From: Thermodesulfobacteriaceae bacterium | GTDB lineage: Bacteria; Desulfobacterota; Dissulfuribacteria; Dissulfuribacterales; UBA3076 | NCBI GenBank assembly: GCA_012961845.1 | Contig: DTYO01000083.1 | Span: forward strand, 1-5,705 | Direction of reading: 5' to 3' | DNA: 5,705 nt | In this document: positions 1-5,705 of the stretch, in pieces | Position numbering within the stretch: the first letter of the stretch is position 1 | Layout: the number at the start of each line of letters is the position of its first letter | Position numbers and translations under genes: made by a program | Notes under the pieces: model-generated | Told to the model about the DNA's origin: nothing | Databases searched by the model: none | What the model saw: the letters and a program-made list of their open reading frames with translations, nothing else

Positions 1-12
1 CTCTTCCGATCT
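1..12. other. Illumina adapter remnant at contig edge
   Basis: The first 12 bases, CTCTTCCGATCT, are identical to the 3' end of the common Illumina TruSeq adapter; read on the minus strand they are AGATCGGAAGAG. The match sits exactly at the end of the sequence, where untrimmed adapter would be expected. It extends the open reading frame of the neighbouring partial gene by a few false codons (Ile-Gly-Arg). A natural origin cannot be excluded from sequence alone, but an exact adapter match at the extreme terminus is hard to explain otherwise. Confidence 0.88.
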
Positions 13-520
13 CTGCGTCGAGATAATTTGCAATGTCCATAGCAAGAGTTCCGTTACTTGCTGAACAGTTGCCGCATGCATCGTCCATGTCAGCCCATCT
101 GGTAAGGTCTATGCGGTCAACAGCCCCATTCAGACTGCAGTTAGCCCTGTCCCAGTACACGCCTTCGGTAAGGATAGTTACCTTGACCTTGTAGATATGC
201 TCGTCATCAGCAATGATGTCTGCTGCGTTTTCACAGTCGCACACCTTAAAGAACAGCCTGTTGCCAGGGGAGGTGACATTGCCTGAACAATCGGCGGTAT
301 AGTGAGTACCAAGGCAGTAGCCTTCTGCGCTTTCATAGTCGAAAGGGTGGCAGTCTACTCCCAACTCCTGACCTTCAGCCGCCCTTCCCATCAAAATGTT
401 GCCTGTTTTTGTGTTCTTGCATCTGTGGTCGCATACGTCGCCGCTTGCGGCCATGGATGCGGTTACCAGGGACAGTACGAAAAGTACTGCCATCACCATA
501 GTCATTCCACTTTTCTTCAT
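1..520 (-). CDS. Cysteine-rich secreted protein, 3'-truncated by contig edge
   Basis: This frame is open from an ATG at 520 to the left edge with no stop (173 codons, the last few probably adapter-derived). An AGGAGG at 535-530, nine bases before the ATG, fixes the start. Residues 1-24 are a classical type I signal peptide: Lys-Lys, a hydrophobic core around MAVLFVLSLV, then ASMA before Ala25. The product should therefore leave the cytoplasm. The visible mature part has ten cysteines (30, 34, 57, 69, 78, 94, 96, 128, 149, 152), including CxxxC, CxC and CxxC spacings but no CxxCH haem motif. Disulfides or metal binding are plausible. It is also acidic towards the end, with DMDDAC around residue 146. 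I do not recognise a family and the C-terminus is missing. It follows the CAP-domain gene in the same direction after a 229-bp spacer, so it may have its own promoter. Confidence 0.82.
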   Translation of the reverse strand, partial: MKKSGMTMVMAVLFVLSLVTASMAASGDVCDHRCKNTKTGNILMGRAAEGQELGVDCHPFDYESAEGYCLGTHYTADCSGNVTSPGNRLFFKVCDCENAADIIADDEHIYKVKVTILTEGVYWDRANCSLNGAVDRIDLTRWADMDDACGNCSASNGTLAMDIANYLDAEIGR

Positions 521-609
521 CTGAAAAAACCTCCTGATTTAAATGTTTTTCTCTATTAGCCTAACCTGATACCGACTTAAAAGATATTTCTGGCCGATCT
601 TTACCCAGG

Positions 610-648
610 CCTCCTTTGAATCTCCTAACCCGCCGCAACACCTCCTTT
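610..648 (-). promoter_or_regulatory. Tandem Shine-Dalgarno-like motifs in leader of the cysteine-rich gene
   Basis: Reading the minus strand, AAAGGAGG occurs at 648-641 and again at 617-610, with an AGGAGA at 626-621 between them. Both copies sit in a similar context (TTgAAAGGAGG and TTcAAAGGAGG). Neither has a sensible start codon at the right distance leading to a real reading frame. The functional ribosome-binding site of the downstream gene is a third AGGAGG at 535-530. The extra copies could be decoy or standby ribosome sites, a decayed leader peptide, or chance in a purine-rich leader. Confidence 0.3.
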
Positions 649-749
649 CAACTTGAGAATCCCAAAAACATCGCTGTCTCTATCTCGAACAATCATCTTT
701 CATCACGGACTGATCCTGAATCCAGTCTTCATAAAAATATACGCCGTTT

Positions 750-1733
750 TCAATTGCCGCCCGGGCACCAGAAGTCCCTTGCGCAGTAATCACGCTCAAC
801 AACCGCACCCTCTTCCAGTACGATCCTGGGGTCGACACCGTTCACCTGTTTCCGCCAGCAGTTGCATATTACGACAATCCAGGGCCCATGGATCTGCCTC
901 AGGCTGTAGGCGCCTTTCTCACCGCTGACTGCCAGCAGATTTCTGTATATATCATATATTTCAATTCCGGCAACGCCCTCTCCGGGGTCGTATGTACCAT
1001 TATGGTTCATATCGTCAAAAATATGACCATGCTGTAAAAGATACGGGCTTTCGTCCCCCGGTCTGGCGAACACTATGCACAAAACATATTGATTGTACCA
1101 TAACCCCTGAAAATAGACCATTCCGCCTTTCAGCGATATCCCTACCTCAACCATATCGTTATCGAAAATCGCCTGACCTCCAGGCGAAACTTCCTGCATA
1201 AGGGCCTTCCTCATCAGGCTGTCCATGATGTTTCTGCCTGCCTGTTCGGGCCGGACAAAGAACTGAAAGGCCATGGCGCCGTAAACTTCCCTGACATCCA
1301 TCACCGGATATCCCGCATAAAGCGCACGATCTACCGGAGTCAGCCCTTCAGGAGTAACATCAGAATAATAACGACGATTTATCATATCTTGGCAGTGAGC
1401 TGCAGCCAGGTCATCCAGCACCGAATTACGGACAACAGGATACAATCCGCTGTCCCACTGCTGAATTATCTCTGCAGATACCACCGACTGCCTCAGATGA
1501 TTCTGATCCAGGCCCAAACGCCCGGCTTCCGCCCATGGATCGAGCCTGGCCTGGTTTATCCTCTGAAACAGCACATCTTCCTGGGTGGGCGCAGGGGAAC
1601 CGTTTACGGTCTCCACCGTCTCCACAGCTCCTGCCATGAAGGGCATTATCCACATGCAGAAGCAGATAATACCCGTGATGATAGAAGGCAGGAGGGGAGA
1701 CCCGAGTACTTTCTTGGACAATCCTTTCAACAT
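750..1733 (-). CDS. Secreted CAP/SCP-like protein with C-terminal SdrD/Cna-B-like calcium-loop domain
   Basis: This is an exported protein of 327 residues from the chosen start. An ATG at 1760 would add nine residues but has no ribosome site; the ATG at 1733 has GGGAG eight bases upstream and gives a proper signal peptide (KGLSKK, hydrophobic residues 15-33, likely cut after AGA at 36). Residues ~52-223 resemble the CAP (CRISP/antigen 5/PR-1, SCP) fold: INQARLDP near 59, LAAAHCQDM with His113, YYSDVTPEG at 122-130, Glu149, and EVGISL at 196-201. The usual second His of the CAP site (fsH..pdG) is Asp125 here, so the canonical His/Glu set looks incomplete. Residues ~236-280 match SdrD/Cna-B-like repeats, with D241-x-N243-x-N245-G-x-x-D249-x-x-E252 spaced like an EF-hand loop. 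The tail has cysteines at 290, 292, 317 and 323. CAP proteins have varied extracellular roles, so the function here is unknown. Domain calls are by motif, without a profile search. Confidence 0.85.
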   Translation of the reverse strand: MLKGLSKKVLGSPLLPSIITGIICFCMWIMPFMAGAVETVETVNGSPAPTQEDVLFQRINQARLDPWAEAGRLGLDQNHLRQSVVSAEIIQQWDSGLYPVVRNSVLDDLAAAHCQDMINRRYYSDVTPEGLTPVDRALYAGYPVMDVREVYGAMAFQFFVRPEQAGRNIMDSLMRKALMQEVSPGGQAIFDNDMVEVGISLKGGMVYFQGLWYNQYVLCIVFARPGDESPYLLQHGHIFDDMNHNGTYDPGEGVAGIEIYDIYRNLLAVSGEKGAYSLRQIHGPWIVVICNCWRKQVNGVDPRIVLEEGAVVERDYCARDFWCPGGN

Positions 1734-1741
1734 TAACAAAT

Positions 1742-1746
1742 CTCCC
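1742..1746 (-). promoter_or_regulatory. Ribosome-binding site deciding the CAP-protein start
   Basis: GGGAG at 1746-1742 lies eight bases before the ATG at 1733, whereas the in-frame ATG at 1760 is preceded only by GGCGGGGC at a poor distance. This favours the 327-residue form, whose N-terminus is a clean signal peptide. Confidence 0.6.
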
Positions 1747-1992
1747 AAAGCAATTTCCATGCCCCGCCATACCGCACATCTGCATTTCTGCCTCGGACAA
1801 TCGCCTGAACTGACGGCTCGCGGTTTCGATACAGCAATCTATATTGTTTTCCGACAAATCCACCCATTTTCCGCTGAAATCAGTTCTCCTTCATTCAAAA
1901 ATACCGCATGTCCTGATCCCTGATAATTCGGTTTGCGAGTTTGCCGAAGATGCAAGGCGGCAGGGGCACAAACGTGCACTGGTGCTTCAATC

Positions 1993-2018
1993 CACTGAAA
2001 CAGTGTCTGCAACAGACA
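1993..2018. repeat. Two adjoining triloop inverted repeats
   Basis: CACTG-AAA-CAGTG occupies 1993-2005, and TGTCTG-CAA-CAGACA occupies 2004-2018, sharing two bases. Each is a perfect short stem with a three-base loop. GTGTCTG at 2003-2009 can instead pair with CAGACAC at 2031-2037, so two mutually exclusive folds exist. The stems are only 5-7 bp, so chance remains possible. Confidence 0.45.
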
Positions 2019-2041
2019 ACACCGGATACACAGACACCGAC

Positions 2042-2064
2042 CTGGATGCCGTCACGGCATCCAG
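2042..2064. repeat. Perfect 10-bp inverted repeat with 3-base loop
   Basis: CTGGATGCCG at 2042-2051 and CGGCATCCAG at 2055-2064 are exact reverse complements separated by TCA. The stem is GC-rich and would fold stably in RNA of either strand. It lies 133 bp past the receptor stop. No run of T follows on either strand, so it does not fit a rho-independent terminator. It could protect the receptor mRNA 3' end, serve as a protein-binding dyad, or belong to a dispersed palindromic repeat. Confidence 0.75.
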
Positions 2065-2083
2065 CGACAAATACGAATAATCA

Positions 2084-2097
2084 GGCCACCCGTGGCC
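2084..2097. repeat. Short GC-rich palindrome
   Basis: GGCCACCCGTGGCC is a 6-bp inverted repeat around two bases (in RNA, a 5-bp stem with a four-base loop). TGGCCAG at 2093-2099 can alternatively pair with CTGGCCA at 2123-2129. It is 20 bp from the stronger 2042-2064 palindrome. No T-run follows on either strand. Confidence 0.45.
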
Positions 2098-2196
2098 AGA
2101 ACTGACCACTGCACGGAACCGCCTGGCCATTTTCAACCACATGGCACAGGTACTGATCTGACGGGACAATCAGGGTAAATGGGAAAAAACTGCCTG

Positions 2197-4257
2197 TCAA
2201 TAATGCCATTTCAACCCCAGATAGGCCATGAATGGAGGTGAATCTACCGGCCCATAGGTTCCTCTGCCATCAAACCTCCTGTCCAGAAGATTCTTGACTG
2301 AACACTGAATGTCAAGATTCCTAGTGAAAATATCTCTGGCTGTGACGGTCATATCAAAAATCCAGTTTGACGGAACAGTCTCTTCCAGCCTTCCCTTGGA
2401 ATAATAATAATTCCATGAAGTATGGTATCCGGCACTGAGAGACACATCCAGCCAGCCGGTCGGATTCCACAAGACCCCTGCATTCAGCATGGTCTCAGGA
2501 CCTGTCTCAAAAGGAATCTCCCAGGATGCCCACGGCTTCAGAACCCAGTTTCCGTTCTCCAGAATATAAACATGGTACGTGTAGACCTCGTCGTCGCCGT
2601 CATGAGAAAATGCTGTGGCATTTGCCCATAATTTGAGGGCCGGGTTGATCTGCCATCCAGCCTCCAGCTCCAGGCCATAGATATTCTGAGACCCCGGATC
2701 TGAAAGTCCTCCATAATAAGGATCCTTCCGGGTCTGATGTCGTATCTGATTCCAGAACGCCATAGCGGCAACCGTTACTGAGGGAACACTCCGCCATGTA
2801 ACGCAGGCACTAGCATTCTGAACCTGTTCCGGTTCGAGATCTTCCCTGCCTGCAAGCTGCCTGGCATAGGGCGTGCGGTAGGCAGTACCATAGAGCAGCT
2901 TCATATTCCATACAGAATTCGGAGACCAGATAACCCCCAGATTCGGGCTGAATCTTGAATCATACTGGCTATGATCATCCACCCGGAATCCCAGCCATGC
3001 ATCCCAGTGATTCCAGTGCCGTTTCAACTGTCCGAACAAGGAAGCCATGGATGTGCTGAAGTTTGTCTGCTGCCTCCTTGGAAGAAAAAGGATATTGCCC
3101 GGTTCAAAAAAATCAGGAGGATAACTCTTTGCGATCTCAGCCCCGCGTATCCTGTTGTACCTGTACGAGGCCCCCATGGTAAGCATGGCGCTGGCCCCCC
3201 ACAGTTCCCTGTCATACAGAAGCTCTGCATAGGTGATGTGGTTCTTCTGATTCCGTGGAGTAAGGCCCAGCTCCTCCTCTTTGCAGTCCATCTCGTTGTA
3301 ATAGGCGTTCAGCCTCAAATCGGAAGAGCCGAAGGCCTTCTCAAGTTCCATCCTGATGTAACGCATGGGTTTAAGGCTTTCCGCCCCCCATCTCAGGTCA
3401 GCAGGAGAATCCTCAAAGACATATTTTCTATGTGCCTCGGTCCATCTACCGGATATTCTCAGCCAGTCCTGCCACGAAAAGTTTACCACCGCATCAAGAT
3501 ATTCGGAGCGACCGATGGTGCCGAACCCTATTCTCTCCATGGGAGGAACGGGCCTGCCGTCCGGACCGGCCAGACGGGCCACATTGTACCGATCCGCCCA
3601 CTCCCTGAGACTCCTGGCGCTGACCGACACCAGCGCCTCCCATAGACCGGCATTCCTGCCCCATACAGCAGTGGCTCCAGCCTCTCCCTCTCCAGTGCCT
3701 CCGTAAGCTCTCATTTCCAGACCGTTTACATCTCGGCCCCGTTTAGGGACCACATTTACAATGCCCGCAAATGCATCAGGCCCCCACAACACTGAACCTG
3801 GCCCACGTATCACCTCCACACGCTTCACAGGGGCAAGAGAGAGTTCCTGGTCCAGAGGATGAACCGCTTTGGTTCCATCAGAGGTAAGATGGACAGAATC
3901 GTAAAGAAACAGGACGCTGTTCGGAACCCCTCTGAGATAGGGTATGCTCCCTGAATGCCTGGGCAATATGTAAAAACCGGGCAGCCTGTCCAGGGCCTCG
4001 CCAAGAGTCATGGTTCCGGCTTTTTCCAGCTCTTCACCAGTAACCACCAAGGCTACCGCCGGTGCATCTTCCGGTCTTTCCGCCCGCCGTGAGGCAATTG
4101 TCAGGGTTGAGATGTCCTCTCCCACAAAAATCAGGGAGGTATCAGCCGCAGAAGACAGGCCTGCAGCAATCGAAGCATATAACACGGCTGCAAAGGCTAG
4201 GCAAAAGCCCGCACATCTAATCAACCTGCCTGTCGGAATCGTACCTCTTCCTGTCAC
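2197..4257 (-). CDS. TonB-dependent outer-membrane receptor
   Basis: A 686-residue receptor of the usual size for the family. Such receptors are outer-membrane beta-barrels that import scarce ligands (siderophores, cobalamin, haem, metals or glycans) using TonB/ExbBD energy. A signal peptide spans residues 1-38 (hydrophobic 17-33, then LSSAA). The stretch ISTLTIASRRAERPEDAP (49-66) occupies the TonB-box/linker position. The plug, ~67-173, shows VVTGEELEKAG, TLGEALDRLPGF, YLRGVPNSVLFLYD and KRVEVIRGPGSVLWG, then GIVNVVPKRG. The rest alternates aromatic-rich strands and loops typical of the barrel, including LLYGTAYRTPYARQL and a late VKNLLDRRF. The last residues, LGLKWHY, end in Tyr rather than the more usual Phe. 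The start is GTG at 4257, overlapping the regulator's stop as GTGA, with GGAG eight bases upstream, so translation is probably coupled. The substrate cannot be told from sequence; no transporter partner is in view. Confidence 0.95.
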   Translation of the reverse strand: MTGRGTIPTGRLIRCAGFCLAFAAVLYASIAAGLSSAADTSLIFVGEDISTLTIASRRAERPEDAPAVALVVTGEELEKAGTMTLGEALDRLPGFYILPRHSGSIPYLRGVPNSVLFLYDSVHLTSDGTKAVHPLDQELSLAPVKRVEVIRGPGSVLWGPDAFAGIVNVVPKRGRDVNGLEMRAYGGTGEGEAGATAVWGRNAGLWEALVSVSARSLREWADRYNVARLAGPDGRPVPPMERIGFGTIGRSEYLDAVVNFSWQDWLRISGRWTEAHRKYVFEDSPADLRWGAESLKPMRYIRMELEKAFGSSDLRLNAYYNEMDCKEEELGLTPRNQKNHITYAELLYDRELWGASAMLTMGASYRYNRIRGAEIAKSYPPDFFEPGNILFLPRRQQTNFSTSMASLFGQLKRHWNHWDAWLGFRVDDHSQYDSRFSPNLGVIWSPNSVWNMKLLYGTAYRTPYARQLAGREDLEPEQVQNASACVTWRSVPSVTVAAMAFWNQIRHQTRKDPYYGGLSDPGSQNIYGLELEAGWQINPALKLWANATAFSHDGDDEVYTYHVYILENGNWVLKPWASWEIPFETGPETMLNAGVLWNPTGWLDVSLSAGYHTSWNYYYSKGRLEETVPSNWIFDMTVTARDIFTRNLDIQCSVKNLLDRRFDGRGTYGPVDSPPFMAYLGLKWHY

Positions 4258-5612
4258 CTGTAATTCTCCAGCTGTTTCACCCTGGTACGAAACTTGGACC
4301 GGGAAAGCCCAAGAAGTCTTGCAGCGGCGCTCTGGTTCCCTGCGGTCATCTCCAAGGCCTGTCGGATGAGATCTCTCTCCAAGCCCTCCAGCGAGATACC
4401 TCCTTCAGGCAGTTTCCAGGAGCCTTCCACCTCTCTCACAGGACTTGCATTACCGAGAAAAGACAGGTCTTCCGCCGTAACGGGCACCTTGCCGGCCAGT
4501 ATAACCGCCCTTTCCATTGTATTTGCAAGCTCCCTCACATTGCCCGGCCACGAATGTGCCATCAAAATTCTCTTGGCCCCCTGGGTGATAAGTGGACCAT
4601 CCTGATGTCTGTCCCTGAATTTCCGGATAAAATGCTCTGCAAGGGGAATGACAGCCTCCTTCCTCTCCCTGAGAGGGGGCACATGGAGCGGAAAGACATT
4701 TATCCGGTAATACAGATCAGCACGGAATCTCCCCTCATTTACCAGGGGAAGAAGCTCTCTGTTGGTGGCACAGATCACCCTGAGATCCACATCGATGCAG
4801 CGGTTGCCCCCCACTCTCTGAACCACTTTGTCCTGCAGAACCCTTAGCAGCTTGGCCTGGGCCTCCAGGGGCAGATCTCCTACTTCATCCAGAAACAAAG
4901 TGCCGCCGTCTGCGTATTCAAAAAAACCTTTCTTCTGCCTGTCAGCCCCAGTAAATGCACCTTTCTCATGGCCGAAAAGTACGCTCTCAACCAGACTGGA
5001 AGTGATAGCTGCACAGTTTACAGCCACAAAACGCCTATCGGATCTGGGGCTGTTTCTGTGAATATATCTTGCGATGACCTCTTTGCCTGCCCCGGACTCC
5101 CCGGTTATCAGCACAATAGTGTCAGGCTTGCGAGCGACCTTGCCTGCCATGGCAAGCAGTTTCTTCATGGCCTCGGACACGCATACCAGTTCCATGTCGC
5201 CGACCTGACGCTCCAGTTCGTCTCTGAGCATCTGGTTCTCAGCCAGAATCCTCGAAATCCCTACAGCCTTTTCCACCGTAAGAATTATTCTCTCCTCTTC
5301 GAATGGCTTGGTAATATAATCCACTGCACCGCGCTTCATGGCATCTACAGCCGAATCAACAGTGGCATAGGCGGTTATGAAGATTACGGGACATGGAATA
5401 TCCATCCCGCGTATGCTGTCCAGCAGGGCCAGGCCGTCTATTCCAGGCATCCTTATGTCGGAAATCACCAGATCATAGGCCCTTTCTTCAAGCATTTTCA
5501 GGGCTTCGGCCCCATCCCCGGCCTGATCCACCTGGTGTCCTTTCAGCTCCAGCATGATTTTCAGTATATGGCGGATCTTGGATTCGTCATCTACCACAAG
5601 TATATAAGCCAT
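4254..5612 (-). CDS. NtrC-family sigma-54-dependent response regulator
   Basis: A complete 452-residue cytoplasmic regulator with the classic three-part layout. The receiver domain (~3-115) has acidic Asp8-Asp9, phosphoacceptor Asp52 (SDIRMPG), Thr80 and Lys102 (TKP). A linker helix at ~118-140 leads to the sigma-54 AAA+ domain (~142-365), with Walker A GESGAGKE (171-178), the sigma-54 contact loop GAFTGA (218-223), Walker B GGTLFLDE (236-243), and RFRADLYYR (295-303) carrying the arginine fingers. The C-terminus (~408-448) is a Fis-type helix-turn-helix, NQSAAARLLGLSRSKF. All key residues are intact, so it should hydrolyse ATP and open sigma-54 promoters when phosphorylated. The ATG at 5612 has GAGGA nine bases upstream. 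It is co-directional with, and overlaps, the TonB receptor, which is its most likely co-regulated partner. Its signal and cognate kinase are unknown; no histidine kinase is visible in the window. Confidence 0.97.
   Translation of the reverse strand: MAYILVVDDESKIRHILKIMLELKGHQVDQAGDGAEALKMLEERAYDLVISDIRMPGIDGLALLDSIRGMDIPCPVIFITAYATVDSAVDAMKRGAVDYITKPFEEERIILTVEKAVGISRILAENQMLRDELERQVGDMELVCVSEAMKKLLAMAGKVARKPDTIVLITGESGAGKEVIARYIHRNSPRSDRRFVAVNCAAITSSLVESVLFGHEKGAFTGADRQKKGFFEYADGGTLFLDEVGDLPLEAQAKLLRVLQDKVVQRVGGNRCIDVDLRVICATNRELLPLVNEGRFRADLYYRINVFPLHVPPLRERKEAVIPLAEHFIRKFRDRHQDGPLITQGAKRILMAHSWPGNVRELANTMERAVILAGKVPVTAEDLSFLGNASPVREVEGSWKLPEGGISLEGLERDLIRQALEMTAGNQSAAARLLGLSRSKFRTRVKQLENYR
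4266..4269 (-). promoter_or_regulatory. Ribosome-binding site of the receptor inside the regulator gene
   Basis: GGAG at 4269-4266 lies eight bases before the receptor's GTG start and inside the regulator's closing codons. Together with the GTGA overlap it supports the GTG start and translational coupling of the two genes. Confidence 0.6.
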
Positions 5613-5653
5613 AACGAGTCTTCCTCAGTATCTGTCCATAAACGGCCTTTTTT

Positions 5654-5705
5654 TCAGATCTCTGCGTCCTTGATGCCCTGCACCTTCAGCAAACCTGCGA
5701 GCTGC
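5654..5705 (-). CDS. C-terminal end of an unidentified upstream gene
   Basis: A frame open from the right edge ends at TGA (5656-5654), encoding QLAGLLKVQGIKDAEI. The stop is followed by 41 bases holding the regulator's ribosome site, a spacing typical of genes in one operon. Sixteen residues are too few to assign a family. A cognate sensor kinase would be expected next to an NtrC-type regulator, but this tail does not resemble the usual end of a histidine-kinase ATPase domain. Codon usage cannot be judged on this length; the evidence is the open frame, the stop position and the operon-like gap. Confidence 0.5.
   Translation of the reverse strand, partial: QLAGLLKVQGIKDAEI

Larger units (their letters stand above)
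1734..2196. other. Intergenic region between CAP gene and TonB receptor; no convincing gene
   Basis: These 463 bases follow the receptor stop and precede the CAP gene. Short open frames exist on both strands, but none has a ribosome site or recognisable product, and those on opposite strands overlap. The content I can support is structural: a group of short-loop inverted repeats at 1993-2097 and a smaller hairpin at 1929-1950 (TTCGG, 12-base loop, CCGAA). The receptor stop is followed on the minus strand by a T6 run at 2189-2184, but no GC-rich stem precedes it, so it is not a standard intrinsic terminator. No clear sigma-70 promoter for the CAP gene stands out; AATATAGAT near 1835 is AT-rich but lacks a matching -35. 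A degenerate intergenic repeat or an untranslated structured leader is possible. Confidence 0.6.

Noticed and set aside
580..602. AAAGAT/ATCTTT hairpin with an 11-base loop in the leader of the cysteine-rich gene
   Set aside because: A 6-bp AT-rich stem is weak and expected by chance; no riboswitch or terminator features accompany it.
653..749. Very short leader peptides between the CAP gene and the cysteine-rich gene
   Set aside because: The 7-9 codon frames found on the minus strand have no ribosome sites ahead of their start codons.
1426..1863. Minus-strand open frame of 145 codons overlapping the CAP gene start
   Set aside because: It starts at GTG without a ribosome site and is out of frame with the signal peptide and CAP motifs; it is a shadow of the real gene.
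1906..1919. Second sigma-54-like GG-N10-GC element upstream of the CAP gene
   Set aside because: Only the invariant dinucleotides match; the rest of the -24 and -12 elements diverge from consensus.
1844..2080. Plus-strand open frame of 78 codons in the gene-free gap
   Set aside because: There is no ribosome site before its start, no recognisable product, and it runs through the cluster of palindromes.
1987..2169. Minus-strand open frame of 60 codons after the receptor
   Set aside because: It has no ribosome site and no family features, and its sequence is made of the inverted-repeat region.
2184..2196. Intrinsic terminator for the receptor gene (T6 run on the minus strand)
   Set aside because: No GC-rich stem precedes the T-run. 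The nearest pairing, AAATGG with CCATTT, encloses the T-run in a long loop.
1920..2196. Integron attC site or CRISPR remnant in the palindrome-rich gap
   Set aside because: No GTTRRRY/RYYYAAC core pair was found, and there are no regularly spaced direct repeats.
2971..3645. Long plus-strand open frame of 224 codons
   Set aside because: It lies wholly antisense to the TonB receptor, whose plug and barrel motifs are unmistakable, and its translation shows no domain.

Overview
The window looks like a fragment of a diderm (outer-membrane) bacterium, most likely a draft or metagenomic contig of a deltaproteobacterial (Desulfobacterota-like) lineage. The diderm call rests on a full TonB-dependent outer-membrane receptor. 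The lineage call is a guess from the combination of an NtrC-type sigma-54 activator, that receptor and a secreted CAP/SCP protein at middling GC. No rRNA or other phylogenetic marker is present. The first 12 bases match the end of the standard Illumina adapter, so the left edge is very probably a sequencing artefact.

Every gene I can support is on the minus strand, so transcription runs from right to left. (1) 5705-5654: the last 16 codons of an unidentified gene. (2) 5612-4254: a complete NtrC-family response regulator (receiver, sigma-54 AAA+ domain, Fis-type helix-turn-helix). (3) 4257-2197: a TonB-dependent receptor whose GTG start overlaps the regulator's TGA stop. (4) About 460 bp without a convincing gene, holding several short-loop inverted repeats. 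(5) 1733-750: a secreted protein with a CAP/SCP-like domain and an SdrD/Cna-B-like segment carrying an EF-hand-type calcium loop. (6) A 229-bp spacer with repeated Shine-Dalgarno-like motifs. (7) 520-1: the N-terminal 170 or so residues of a cysteine-rich secreted protein of no family I recognise, cut by the contig edge.

The regulator and receptor clearly form one translationally coupled unit, and the truncated upstream gene, 41 nt away, probably belongs to it. This suggests a signal-responsive system controlling outer-membrane uptake of an unknown ligand, but no sensor kinase, TonB/ExbBD or ABC transporter lies inside the window. The two secreted proteins have their own ribosome-binding sites and sit behind long gaps. 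They may be separate units, and any link to the regulator is only positional. I found no RNA gene, CRISPR array, insertion sequence or convincing intrinsic terminator.
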